From Spirodela intermedia (Eukaryota > Streptophyta > Magnoliopsida > Alismatales > Araceae), in the NCBI GenBank assembly GCA_902729315.2, contig LR746269.1, forward strand, positions 9,150,231-9,214,230: DNA of 64,000 bases, in the 5' to 3' direction. Of the stretch, positions 24,188 to 35,378 are shown in pieces (the stretch's first letter is position 1; every line of letters begins with the position of its first letter). A program made the position numbers and the translations under genes. A model generated the notes under the pieces. The model was not told where the DNA came from, did no database searches, and saw only the letters and a list, made by a program, of their open reading frames with translations.

Positions 24188-26167
24188 TCATAACGTTGAC
24201 TTTGAAAGACTTGGTGTCAATGTAACCAGGATGTCACCGTAAGCCTCTTCCTGATTTACATCAACGAGATCGCAAGTCTTTAAAACCTGGAGTAAGAAAT
24301 TATTATAATGATTAAAATGATAATATTTAGAGGATATTCCCAACAATTCCAAAGAATTAAACCCAAAAAAAGGTCAACTTTCACATGATCTTGCTGAGGG
24401 TAAGCGAGATAATCGTCAAAAAATAATTCAGATACTGAAACCCAAAAATGGTAAGTTCTGCCTACATTAATTTACCCATCGGCAGACATTAATGGAGATA
24501 ATATAAAGACAAACGCTTTACTCACAAGAGTTTCAAAGAACATCCGTGCGCACTGTTTCCTTGTCTTCCCCTGTAGAATCGTGGTCAAGCTGAGTTGACC
24601 AGACCGATCATCTGAAAGTTGAGTCATGGGAGACTGCTCTTTGAAAAAATTAGCCACAAGCCTGCGTAATTAATGTAAAATATTATTCAAAATGAGAGCA
24701 TCTACAGGCATATTTAGCCCAAGTAAATTAGCAGCTAAAAATAAATAAAAAAATAGGAGCAAGCCCTTCTACCTTGTCCGTGCAGACATGGTATCAAGCT
24801 CGCTTGTCCCTTGACCTGCAAATAAAGTCAACGTTTGACCTCAATTCACGGGGAAATAATCCTCGGAAAAATAAACCCCACTGCAGGTAAATTAGGAAGT
24901 ATCGGTTACCTGATGGTGTGCTCTCGGTATCAAGAAATAATAGATCCTACATTATATAAACCAAAAATTACGAAACATTATACCACTCATAAACTTAGAA
25001 AACAAATATATTCCTAGTTTATGAATCCGCAGGATATTAAATTATATATTATAAAAATAAACTTACTTCCACAGGACTCTGCTGTAGACCGGGGACTTCG
25101 GGAGAGTGAGCCATTTCTGGCACAAGTGCCTCCCCTATATCAGCTGGGGAGGTCCCAGGCTCAAGCTGTTCATATGAAGTGAGAATCTCCGGTCTCCATT
25201 GAACCTCTGGCTCCGGAGTTATCGTTGTTCTGGGCACTGATGAATCGCTGGGGTGAACAAGTGAGGGCTCTTCTCTCTCACTTGGAGATGGCATTGGTTC
25301 AAATATGGCTTCAGCGTGGGTTCCGTCGTCCCTGGCCCGCTCAATCTCCACGTCCATGTCATCAACACTGTTGGGAGGGGCGGCGTTGACTTGAGTAGGA
25401 ATGGTTCTGTCCAATATTTCTTGAAGCTTGATGCATATTCCTTGAACGAAGCACGATAACTTGTCAATATACTTAAAACGGGCTAGCCCGGGATCCAGAG
25501 CAGGATCTAATGGAAACTATGGTATAACATGTTGTCAGGAAGTCAACGGAGGGATCAGAAAATGGGAATTACCAGGAAGTAAAGGCCCGTCGAAAATCTG
25601 TTCTTTCTGCGTGTTCTTCAGAAACATCCAGTTATCAAAGGCTGAACGAGGAAGCTTTTGCCGCTTGCGCACTATCCCACCAGTGTCGTCAAGCTGCCTC
25701 TTCATTTCTCTGGGGAAACGTGTGGAGCAGTTTCAGAATCACACGAAGAAAATCAATAGGTAATTCATTATGAGGCGAGATTATTCAAACTGATCATAGA
25801 GTGCGTTGACCAGGTGAGGGAGATTATTCAAATACCATACAATATCTCAATAGATATAAGAAATATTTTTAACTGAAGCATACTCATTAGTCAACACTAG
25901 GGATGCATCGAAGAACTGTTTCCTCTTCCTTGATTTCCTTTTCTGTTTCTTAGCTTGTGGGGATGGCTCGAGTTCCAATTCAACTGAATGCCCTCCAAGA
26001 CCTAAGAAGATATGAATAAAGAGAATGTCATGAAAGAGAAAGAACATGGAATTCTACAAGCGTTTTCACTCCAATAACACATGAAAGATCATCTGACAGA
26101 GATAGACTCACGGAAAAATGTCAGGAAACTATGATTTTGGGCGCAATCAGTTTATATATGTATATAT

Positions 26168-26203
<36 letters not shown>

Positions 26204-28167
26204 TAGCACAAAATTCTTAAGTAGAACAAGCAAACAAAAACTGAAGATATTCAGTCAGGGGATTAAGAAGCTGTTTCTGAAGAAGGTAAGAACAACCTGT
26301 ATTCGGCCCTGCAGATGCATCTAGAGATGGAAGAGCTTGAGAATCCTCCCGCACCAGGAAGGGCAGAGACTCTTCTCCGGAAACTGGTAAAGGCCCAGCA
26401 GCCGGAGAAGCACTGCCCCCTATATCCTTCAACATGTCTGCACTCCCATGGGGCTCAAGGATGGCATTCTCGAGGTCATCACTCTCATGGCCGAAGTCCA
26501 GACCGGAGCTGCTGCGCGCAGCATTGCGGGCAACCTCAACTGGGGAGATAGTGTAAACTGAATGGTCTATGTCAGCACTTTGAGGGTGAGTTTCCACAGA
26601 AGCTCCATGGTTCAGAACAGAATCGACGTGGTGGCCACTATCTTGATACGAGCCATGAATACTAGAAAAGAGATAAAATAAATTAAACTGAAATTATGAA
26701 ATCATTTCTGGAGTAAGAATCTTTCGGGCATATAAGCATTGTATGTACACATACTTTTCATCCGTTGGCTCCCCAGATATGCTTCGTGACTCTGGCTGAG
26801 GAGATGAATCAAATCTCTCCTGGAATAGGAGAAAAACTGTAAGAAAATCTATATGGGAAGTAATAATTTTTTCGATAAATATATTTCTTACCTCACTAAT
26901 AATGAAAGCTACATATGGGTCTCCTTCAACTGGGATCTGGTCTACATATCCACAGAAGCATACAAAACATCACTGTAAGCAAGGCATAACCACACGCATC
27001 GTTGAGAAGATTGAAGGCCGGGAGGGGAGGGGAGGGAGAAGAGAGAGAAAGAGGACCTGGTAAAGTGATCTGCTCAAGAGTCCTCAGATGATTATCAGGA
27101 GCCCTGTACCATAGTGACATCAGGCATGGAAGGGAAATACGAAACTCAGTTTTGTATAAATAAATCACAAGGCGGTAAAAAGATATTGGAAATGAAACTA
27201 GAACGATAGACCAGCCCAAATTGATCGAATTATAAAATGTGGACTTACTCATCCTCATAGATTAAGTCCAACTCCAGAGCATCAAGTTCAAAAGTGTCTG
27301 GAAGGGTGACGGCCTGAAATGTTGCGCGATCTGCATCTGCTGGCAGATTCACATGCACTGATGCGAACATCGTCCTCATCTGGGACAGAACGTCATTGCA
27401 ATCATGGAAAAGATAGTCGACCTTCTTGGAATATATCCGAACGATGCCGAGCAGTAGATGCCCGGACAACCTCAGGGCAATTGGCACCTCCGGGAATATA
27501 ATACAATCTAGGAGAACAGAGATAAATCAGCTAAATTTGTGCGCTCGTTCGGCTGCAGAAGGGATGTAGGTGGGCTAATGTATGGCAGGTATCATACAAT
27601 CACAGCTCTCTGAGACAGAACATCGTGATACAGAAGAATTGCAAAGTTGAAAATGGATTGGATGCAATGAAATTAAAAGAAAAAAAACTGGCTTCTCTAC
27701 CCTTGACGATGTTACCGAGCACATTATGAAAACCGTGATGAATGATCCATGGTGAATGGCTCACACAACACATCGGAAAAAAGGAAAATAGCACAGAGAA
27801 TGTTAAGTAGTTCTAGCCGTCAATTTCTAGATAAACAAGACCCAACATATATCGGAAAAAAAAAATTATTTTTTCATTCCTACCAGTCATCGCTTCCAAT
27901 AGATTGCGACGAGAACAGAGAAAAAGGAACGGATTCCAACGAATAACAACCCCGCAATTATATTTGGCCTAGAGCCCGGAAAAAAGTGAAAATGGAGAGG
28001 GGATTCGGCGGCCGCAGTAACGTCGACGGGAGAAAAACCGTACCGACGGTGGAGGAGATATCTGTGACCGCGACATGGGACTTGCGGAGCTTGTTCTGTA
28101 GGTGGGCGGCTATCCATACCGTGCCCAGGGGGCTCTTCTTCGCGAGGAAGGTGTGAGAGTAGAACAT
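24188..28167 (-). CDS. RAD21: Sister chromatid cohesion 1 / RAD21 kleisin (SYN3-like)
   Basis: Thirteen exons: 28167-28044, 27507-27249, 27103-27057, 26941-26892, 26819-26755, 26661-26297, 26001-25884, 25709-25573, 25506-25067, 24946-24910, 24815-24773, 24661-24526, 24286-24188; phases close to 639 aa. Kleisins bridge SMC1 and SMC3 in the cohesin ring and are cut by separase. The N-terminal Rad21/Rec8 domain is clear (MFYSHTFLAKKSPLGTVW, PIALRLSGHLLLGIVRIYSK, LPDTFELDALEL), followed by LEQITLPDQIPVEGDPYVAF, a variable acidic middle, a basic KKQKRKSRKRKQFF patch, and the C-terminal winged helix (SPMTQLSDDRSGQLSL, GKTRKQCARMFFETLV, EEAYGDILV). The ExxR sequence EIER (residue about 420) could be a separase site. 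It resembles SYN3 more than the meiotic SYN1/REC8 type by its mitotic-type N-terminus, but the paralogue is not certain. Confidence 0.92.
26158..26201. repeat. (TA)n in RAD21 intron 6
   Basis: More than fifteen TA units with a TATAGATATA lead-in, inside an intron. Confidence 0.9.
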
Positions 28168-29112
28168 CTCCTCGAAACTCCTCAACCAGAACTTCCTTCC
28201 GACGGCAACAAGGGATCTGACGCTCCAAACCCGCCCGAGCTCGGATCGCCGGAACTCCGCCTTCTCCTTATTCGTTCCCCTCCCTTCACTTTCTCCCCCG
28301 CCGCCGGTGGTTTATCAATCGTCGCGTTTTTCTTTTTTGGCGGGATTCGTTTCCCGCCGCATGCAAAGAAAAAAAAAGATGATCTGGAAACCTCCCGGTA
28401 CGAATAAGTTTTGGCTCACCCCCTATTGGGCCATATTATTCCAGCCATGGGCCGGAATACACGAACCAAGTCCATCAAAGTGGCCCGAATCGATCCCCTC
28501 AATCGTCCACGTGGCAGGGGCAAGTGGGGCCCACTCGAGCAATCCGATGCTAAACTCATTAGCAAAATTGGGTTTTCCTTAAAACCGTTTCTCGCTATTT
28601 TTTTTATTTTTTGGACACATACTGAATATTTTATTTTTTAAGATAAAATAAAAATGATTTTTTAGCTTTGCGAAAATCATAAACTGCAGAGTATGCTCAT
28701 AAAGAGATGGAGACGTTGACTAGGTGAAGCAACCAGATCCAACCGACTACGTCCATGATATATTTTTGGGTTGACCTGTTTTGCGTTGTCCCGAGCACCT
28801 TCATGGACATGAAGTCTTACCGGCCATTTCCCATGCAACCACGAAGCGATCGCAAGCGGTGAAGGTCAACGCCCAGAGGGCTCAAGCGACATCGGATCTC
28901 GGGATGCCAGAGAAGACCCTGTGGAAGATGCAGCCGCAATCTCCGATCCCAGCGTCAAGAACAACACTATTTTAGGACATTTACTCCTCTAGAGAGAGAA
29001 AGAGAGGGAGAGAGAGATTTCCCAGTCCCAGGGCTTTGACTTTCATAAAAAAAATCAGACAACAGAAGGAAATCAACGAACAATGGCTGCAGCGGAATCT
29101 TATCCCTCTGAC
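28168..29112. other. RAD21 promoter and NUP43 3' region
   Basis: About 0.95 kb between two minus-strand genes. A G-box-like CCACGTGG is at 28507-28514, about 340 bases upstream of the RAD21 start. Nothing coding recognised. Confidence 0.6.
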
Positions 29113-31893
29113 CTAGAAGGCAGAGGAGTCTCTGGGTCGCATCAGAAGGGCAATCGCCTCCCACTCCAGACTGCAGACGACGTCCTATAAATAGAAACCA
29201 CAGCCAAGATCAGCCGTTGAAAAACTAGGTCAAACGGAAGAAAATAAAAACTACTCAGCGTGAAATTACGGATGGGTTCCTCCCGTCGATGTCAAAGGCG
29301 TTGACCGCGCATGGCTCTGCCAGCAGCTCGATGGGATCCTTCCCTGCAGACCCAAAAAAGGAAAAATAGAATATATACCATAAATTGCATTTACTAAACA
29401 AAATCAGGATATCATATATAAAAATAGTATGATAATTACGAGTAATTTTCACGATTTTGCAATATTTGGAGATTATCAACCTGATGAATATACAGGTTTC
29501 ACAGAATAATCATGGGAATAATATAAAAACTGAGATCAATCGCATATCATACATGTAACAATCACAATACTTGATGAATCATGGGAATAATAAACCAACA
29601 GACTATATAGTTGGATCAGGGATTTCATTACCTTGCTCAAGAACAGCAAGAACACCATCCTCTGAGCAGATCATTACAGGAAGAATCTTCGCGGAAGGAG
29701 TGGAACTGAACCCAGTTTGGATGAGACTATCGTACTGGATCTCCCAGACTTCGCTCTCGCAGGGGCTCTGTCTCTGTTGACCGAGCCCGGCACCGGATAG
29801 CAGGACTGGCTGCTTCTGCCAGCGAAGATCCCAAGCAAATACCGCACCAGAAGATCCCCCTGCCTTTAAAAAAAAAACTCCAATAATTACTTTTTGATAT
29901 TCAGAGCTAATTAACTGTGATAAGTACCCTTAATCAGAAGATTACCAGGCTCTCTATCCAAATATTTCCCCGAAAAACCACGTAGATGGCATGTTTATCC
30001 TATGAATCCCCTTGTAATCACGGTTAAATTCGGTTAAATGCAAAACAAAAACAAAATATGCAGAGAATCCTGACAAACTTTCGAACCATTAGGCACTAGA
30101 AATTAATTTCTACTGAAACCATCGCCCTGGACTAATCAGAAATTATCATTTATGATGTGATTATAATCAGAAATCATATAAATAATTCATTAGAAATTAA
30201 TTGTAGATAATTCCGATGTTATTATGTAACCAGAAATTATTAGACATTATAATGTAAAGCATCATGGCGCATGGTTCTTCGAGCAGTATTTATTCACATC
30301 AAGCCTTCATGAAGTGGAGAAGTCCGATGTATCAGATAGTATAATATAAAGTAGCCCAGTATGTGATGTCCTGATCCGTACCTCTTCATATGAAACATTG
30401 ATTACGATTTTTTTATACATAAACCTTGATTATGAGGACCATTATGGATTAAACTTTGGTCAGAATTTGTTCTTGCTAAGTTGTAATCATGTCAGAAGTC
30501 GATTTTCGTTTGAATAAATTCAAGAAAAAAATCAGACGAATATTAATTATTATCCATGCAGTGATCTCCAATTATTGAAAAAATAATGCGGCAGTTCTTT
30601 CCATTAAAGAGAAAAATAAATTATTTCATCTTACAAGGCAAATATGTTTCCTCGATGGATGAACATCAATTGAATGGACGATCCCTGATGCCATGCCCTG
30701 AAACCTGATGCAGTCACCAAGAGGAGCAGTAAGCGATCTAAAATTAAACACATAGATGAGACCAAATTGCATCAAAATATCTCAAAACCCAAATAATTAT
30801 TCTGCGAAGAACACGTCACTGATTGATGGGAATGAGGATTTTATATATAAGATGGTAAAAACAATGAATGCATGTCCACATAAATCTATATTTCCGTCCT
30901 ATTAAAGATACCCATAAAGAGAGAAATAAAAACAAGAAAGAAAAAAGAGATCAATAATTTTTAAAAAAAACAATTACTACTGGAAACATCCTGATCCTAG
31001 AGAGTATGATCGTAGATGATCTGGACATTTGCAACAATCGGAGCTCCCAAGGGAAATGAGAGAATATACAGAGAAACAGAGGCATAAACTGTAAGTAAAA
31101 AAAATAAAAAATCAGTATTTGATCCTCTTCTCAATGAGATTTCATGCCACCAGTCTGAACCAGAAGCAGATGCACCCTTAATTGCAGCTGACAGAGCGGA
31201 AACAATGGAGGATGAAGAACAGTGGAGAAGGCTTGCATACGAGTCACCCTTGAGATGCGAGACAGGTCCCCCGGGCTTCCTCTGGTCCCACCACTGGAGG
31301 CCGAAAGCCAGCCCTCCCGTCGCGAACTCCACTGACGAGCCCCATCTCACCGCAGTGTACGACACCAGACCTCGGGCATCATGAACCCTGCGATGCTCCA
31401 TGCTCCCCTCTGCAACGGACACCAGGTTCACTCTCCCGTCCTGGCCGACGCTTACGCACTCCCGGCCCTCCGGCTGGAGGTCGACGGCGGAGATAGGCCC
31501 GCTGTGGAGCCACCGCTCGCCGGCCACCGGCGACAGCTCCGACTCGATGGTGCCCTCGACGGGATCCACGAAGAGGAAGTGGAGGGAGCCCGCGAAGGTA
31601 GAGAGCGCGACGGTGAGGGGCTCGGCGGGGACATTGGAGCACCTGAGGGCGGAAATCCGGGAGGCGGAGGACCATGAATCCCTAGGGAGAAGGTCGAGGG
31701 CATCAGATTCTTCCCCCTGCTGAATCAATTCCAAGGCGTGGACCTCCAGCGCGGAGGACCCGGAGTCGGGATCGTGGACGGCGGCGGCCACGAAGCGGTC
31801 GAAGGCGGAGACCGCCGGCAGCCACCGGACGCTGTCGACGGCCTTCGACTGTGGGAATCTGTGGACCACCAGGTCTCCTCCGCCCCCCGCCAT
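29113..31893 (-). CDS. NUP43: Nuclear pore protein NUP43 (WD40 repeat)
   Basis: Exons on the minus strand: 31893-31248, about 30704-30635, 29863-29632, 29343-29270, 29184-29113. NUP43 is a beta-propeller of the Nup107-160 (Y) complex of the nuclear pore. Matches to the plant family run throughout: VHRFPQSKAVDSVRWLP, SAVDLQPEGRECVSVGQDG, FATGGLAFGLQWWDQRKPGG, SGIVHSIDVHPSRKH, GAVFAWDLRWQKQP, SESEVWEIQYDS, VMICSEDGVLAVLEQGKDPI, ELLAEPCAVNAFDIDGRNPS and SLEWEAIALLMRP, ending at TAG. Exons 2 to 5 join in phase. Exon 1 to exon 2 does not: the obvious donor (AAGG|GTGACT) and acceptor (CATCAG|GTTTCAG) leave the frame one base short, so either a junction is non-standard, a tiny exon is hidden in the intron, or a base is missing. 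About 365 aa if repaired by splicing. Confidence 0.88.
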
Positions 31894-32826
31894 TTCCCGC
31901 TCTCTACCGCAGCTTGAAGCAGAAGCCTCGTAGGGCAGAGTGGTTCAAATGCCACACTGCAAAAAGCCCTCACTTTTAATGACGCTATATATCGATGAAA
32001 ATAAATAAATATTCTGGTTATCAATTTCAGCCACTGGGGGCCAAAAAAGTCAGCTAGGGTTGACTAGTTGACCATAAAAATATCTCAATAACGCGTTAAT
32101 AATTTGAAAATAGAGGAATATTAAATAAATAACTCCAGATAATTCAACCTCTGGCTAAAAATAATAAAAGAGAAAATAAATCAGATCATCCGAGCTTTTG
32201 ATATTTTGGGTCTCATTTTTAAGGCCAGGCGATTTTTTGCAAATCATGTCTTATATTTGGATGTGAAATCATATAGATTATGATCTACATTAAATATTTT
32301 CATCTGCGCAATAACCATATAGATTTATTTTATCATTAATCATATCTCTTCCCAAGTTAAGTTAAACTCCTCTCATCTCAACCTATTATTCTCCACACTC
32401 TTCTTTTCTTGAAGAAAAATATAAAAATAAAATGCACCCATTTTGTCTAAACCAAGACAGCTCATTAGGGTTTTCAGTTAAAAAAAAACATCATCAGACA
32501 TTTTTATCAATATCTGGTCTATAATTTCTGCATGTTAAGGTACTCAGCTGCAAGAACCCTTTTTTCATAGAAATTGATAAAAAAAATATAAAAAAAATCC
32601 CGTGAGGGGGGTCATTAACCCACTAATAATCAAACGAAGTCACCAGTAACCCACGAGAAAATACTCTGAATCCTTCTCATTGGTCATGAAAACAAAGATT
32701 CTGGTACATGAAAGGATCAAGAGTTCGTCTGATCTCTCCCTCAAACTCCTCGGTGGTTTCAGAAAGTCCACCTCAAGCCCCCATACAAAATAAAAATAAA
32801 AATAATAATCCCTATATACGGTTCCA
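31894..32826. other. NUP43 promoter and downstream gene 3' region
   Basis: AT-rich spacer, 0.9 kb. No gene recognised. Confidence 0.6.
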
Positions 32827-34690
32827 TTATACTACGTTTAATTCCTTCAGCCAGGCCGAGTGTAATGGGCACGGATCTGATCTCCCCTCCGCAGCTGCCT
32901 TCTGGGTCAACGCATAAAACCAGCCATTCCTCCACTTGAACTGCACTCAGTCAACATAAATCTTAAATAAAATAAAAAACCCGTCGGGGAGATCATTAGA
33001 ATCAATAAAAATCGAGTCTTCCTAAGTGGGTTGGTCTATGGTTACCTCTTTAACCGCAGTAGGGAAATGAGCCACTGCCCTTGAATAGGCGCAAAGGCGT
33101 TCTTCCATACCCTCCTCAAAGGTCAATCCTTTTTCCTCGGCGGCTGCAGCTGCTAATTCTGCAATCAAGCTTCCCACCTGCGAGTGCTCATTAAATGAGG
33201 GCAAGACCCACTAAAATGCTTATTAGACCGAGGTTGGTTTCCACTAAAAGTCAGACCCAGAAGGTTGGAATCAGCCGTGTCTCTGAGGGTTGGCTGGCCG
33301 GGGTCTCAGCAGAGCCAAGTTCAGCATAAGGGCAGGTGACATGAGCTCTGAAACTCGCAAGGATCATCCGAGGCCAATGAAACTATGTTCTAAAGGTCAA
33401 TCCAGACTCATATCCCAAAGTTCTTCAACACAATTTTATTTTAACTGGAAATGGGTCGATGAACAGCTAGTTTTCTATGTAAAAAATAATTTACTGGAAA
33501 TGGATAAAAAATAATTACTGGAAATGGGTCGACGAACAGCAAGTTTTCTATGAAAAAAATTCAGGGTTCAATCCATATAAAAGTCCTAGATTGAGTTAAA
33601 TATAGTCAATTTATGATGTAGTTTACTGAATCGAGTAGCTTGACTTCATCTAAGTCAACCACCTACTTTAAGGCAGGGCTATAGAAGTTCCCCTGGGGAA
33701 GAAAAAAATGGCGAAGAACGCTGAGGAACCAAGCTCAGGAACTGCTCGAAAAGGTTTCCGCTTACTTCGGATCGGTGCTCCTTCTCCACGGTACCGACAG
33801 TGACCCCTTGATGCCGGGCTCCAACGAGCATAAACGCCGAGATCCATATCAGCTTCTCCAGCATCTGTTTCTGGAAAGCTTCCTTCTCAAGGACCTGAAA
33901 CTCAGTGAACCAGACGCATCGATCAAAATTCTTACCGCCATTAGAATTCGGAAGAAAACTTGAGAATGCTACGTTCCAATTCAGATATGTTCGTTGCCCG
34001 GAGGAACGAGTTTTTCTTCCCGATTAAGACAGAGGATCGATGTCGAAATGGGGAGAGGGAGGGTGTTTGGTAAGACCACAACCTTGCAAGAAAGCCCGCC
34101 GGAATTGAGACGGGAAGCCACGGCCGACGCCCACTTCCCGTAAGCCGCCGTCAAGCCCTCCGGATTGGTGTCCGTCTTCCCGTCGACGGGGGCTTCTCCG
34201 AGCTTCGCCACAGCGAAATAAGCGAGCACCTGGTCGGCGTCCCCGAGCCCCTTGCTCTCGAACCAGGGTTCGAGCATCCCATTCTGGAAGAAGATCAAAT
34301 CTGCGGGGAAAATGAGCTCCCACGAGAAATGCCCATCCAAGCGAGGAAGATAATGACCCAATGGGTGGGGGAAGTAGCTCGATTACCCTTCCACCGCGAC
34401 GGAGGGGTGGACTGAAGAACGGCCTCAAGGTCGTCGTTCCTTGTGCAGACGAAGATGGGGCCCTCGAAATCTGCGGGCACCGGCTGGCCCCTTCCGACGA
34501 GGAGGTCGCGGCCATCGCCCAGGTCTTGCAGGGCCCTGCCGACCCTTCCGCCGCCGACTATTACCGCCGGCATGACCGCGGTCTTGGTGGCCATGTCCAA
34601 CGATGCCCTCGCCGGGCAGCCGCACCGGACCCGGATAGACGCGGCGATGGAAAGGCAAGAAGGTCCCAGGGCGGCTGCTAAAGCTGCCAT
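32827..34690 (-). CDS. Rossmann-fold NAD(P)-binding protein, probably plastid targeted
   Basis: Five exons: 34690-34387, 34300-34083, 33894-33766, 33177-33046, 32940-32827; all GT-AG, phases close to 298 aa. After an N-terminal region rich in Ala, Ser and Arg that looks like a transit peptide (about residues 1-35), a dinucleotide-binding motif follows (VIVGGGRVGRALQDLG). Later blocks are IFFQNGMLEPWFESKGL, KLIWISAFMLVGARHQGVTV, EEGMEERLCAYSRAVAHFPT and the C-terminal FKWRNGWFYALTQKA with WLKELNVV. The layout is like ketopantoate-reductase-type proteins, with an N-terminal Rossmann domain and a helical C-terminal domain. I recognise it as a conserved plant protein of unknown reaction; the substrate cannot be inferred from the sequence. 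Confidence 0.82.
33443..33553. repeat. Two-copy 74-bp direct repeat in intron 4
   Basis: The segment CTGGAAATGGGTCGAYGAAC followed by AGCWAGTTTTCTATG occurs at about 33445 and about 33519, in the intron between exons 3 and 4 of the Rossmann-fold gene. Confidence 0.75.
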
Positions 34691-35343
34691 CTTGGGCTCG
34701 AGGGGCGGCAAGTGGTGGCTCCCTTCTTCAGTGCGCGGAGCCAGCACAGAGCCACTCGTTCGACCGGGGGCCTTATCATTCTTTAAAGAATCCCAGACGC
34801 ACATCCGATGGAGAGGCTCCTTGCGCCATTGATTTTCCCAGTGAGTTGACGACATAATCAAGTCAAACGGGGTAGACAATTCTATAAAAGGCAAACCTTG
34901 CTAAGGTTTGAGCCTTGCAATGTCAACTTAGTTAAATTCCAATAAAACCCGCTTTATAATCTTCATACATCACGAAAGAACAATGTGGGCTCATTTTATG
35001 TGATCATTCTTATTTTTTTGTCAATCGATATGGGATAATTCCATGAAATATCGAAGAGAACAATTCCATGTTGGGCCACACCCATCAGCACTTCTCAGCT
35101 TGATTTTGAGCCCCGCGATTGATTTTCCATGTTTTTTTGGGCATTCACAGAAGATTATGCGTTTTTGTTCCCGTTGAGATCATAGACATGCATGGACGAT
35201 CAATAGTAGAAAATTCTTGCAGTTGACTTTCTATAGAGCTTTAGGTGAGAAGGAAGATGATGTGAGTTCTGTGTGTTCCCCTTGCATCTTCCTTCTTCAT
35301 CGTAGTAAGTCAACAAAAACCTAATCTTGCAGTTCCAAGGGAG

Positions 35344-35378
<35 letters not shown>

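Noticed and set aside
30997-31247. Extension of NUP43 exon 1 to the end of its ORF
   Set aside because: After HLKGD the sequence loses all resemblance to NUP43 and a donor (AAGG|GTGACT) is present; conserved sequence resumes in the next exon.
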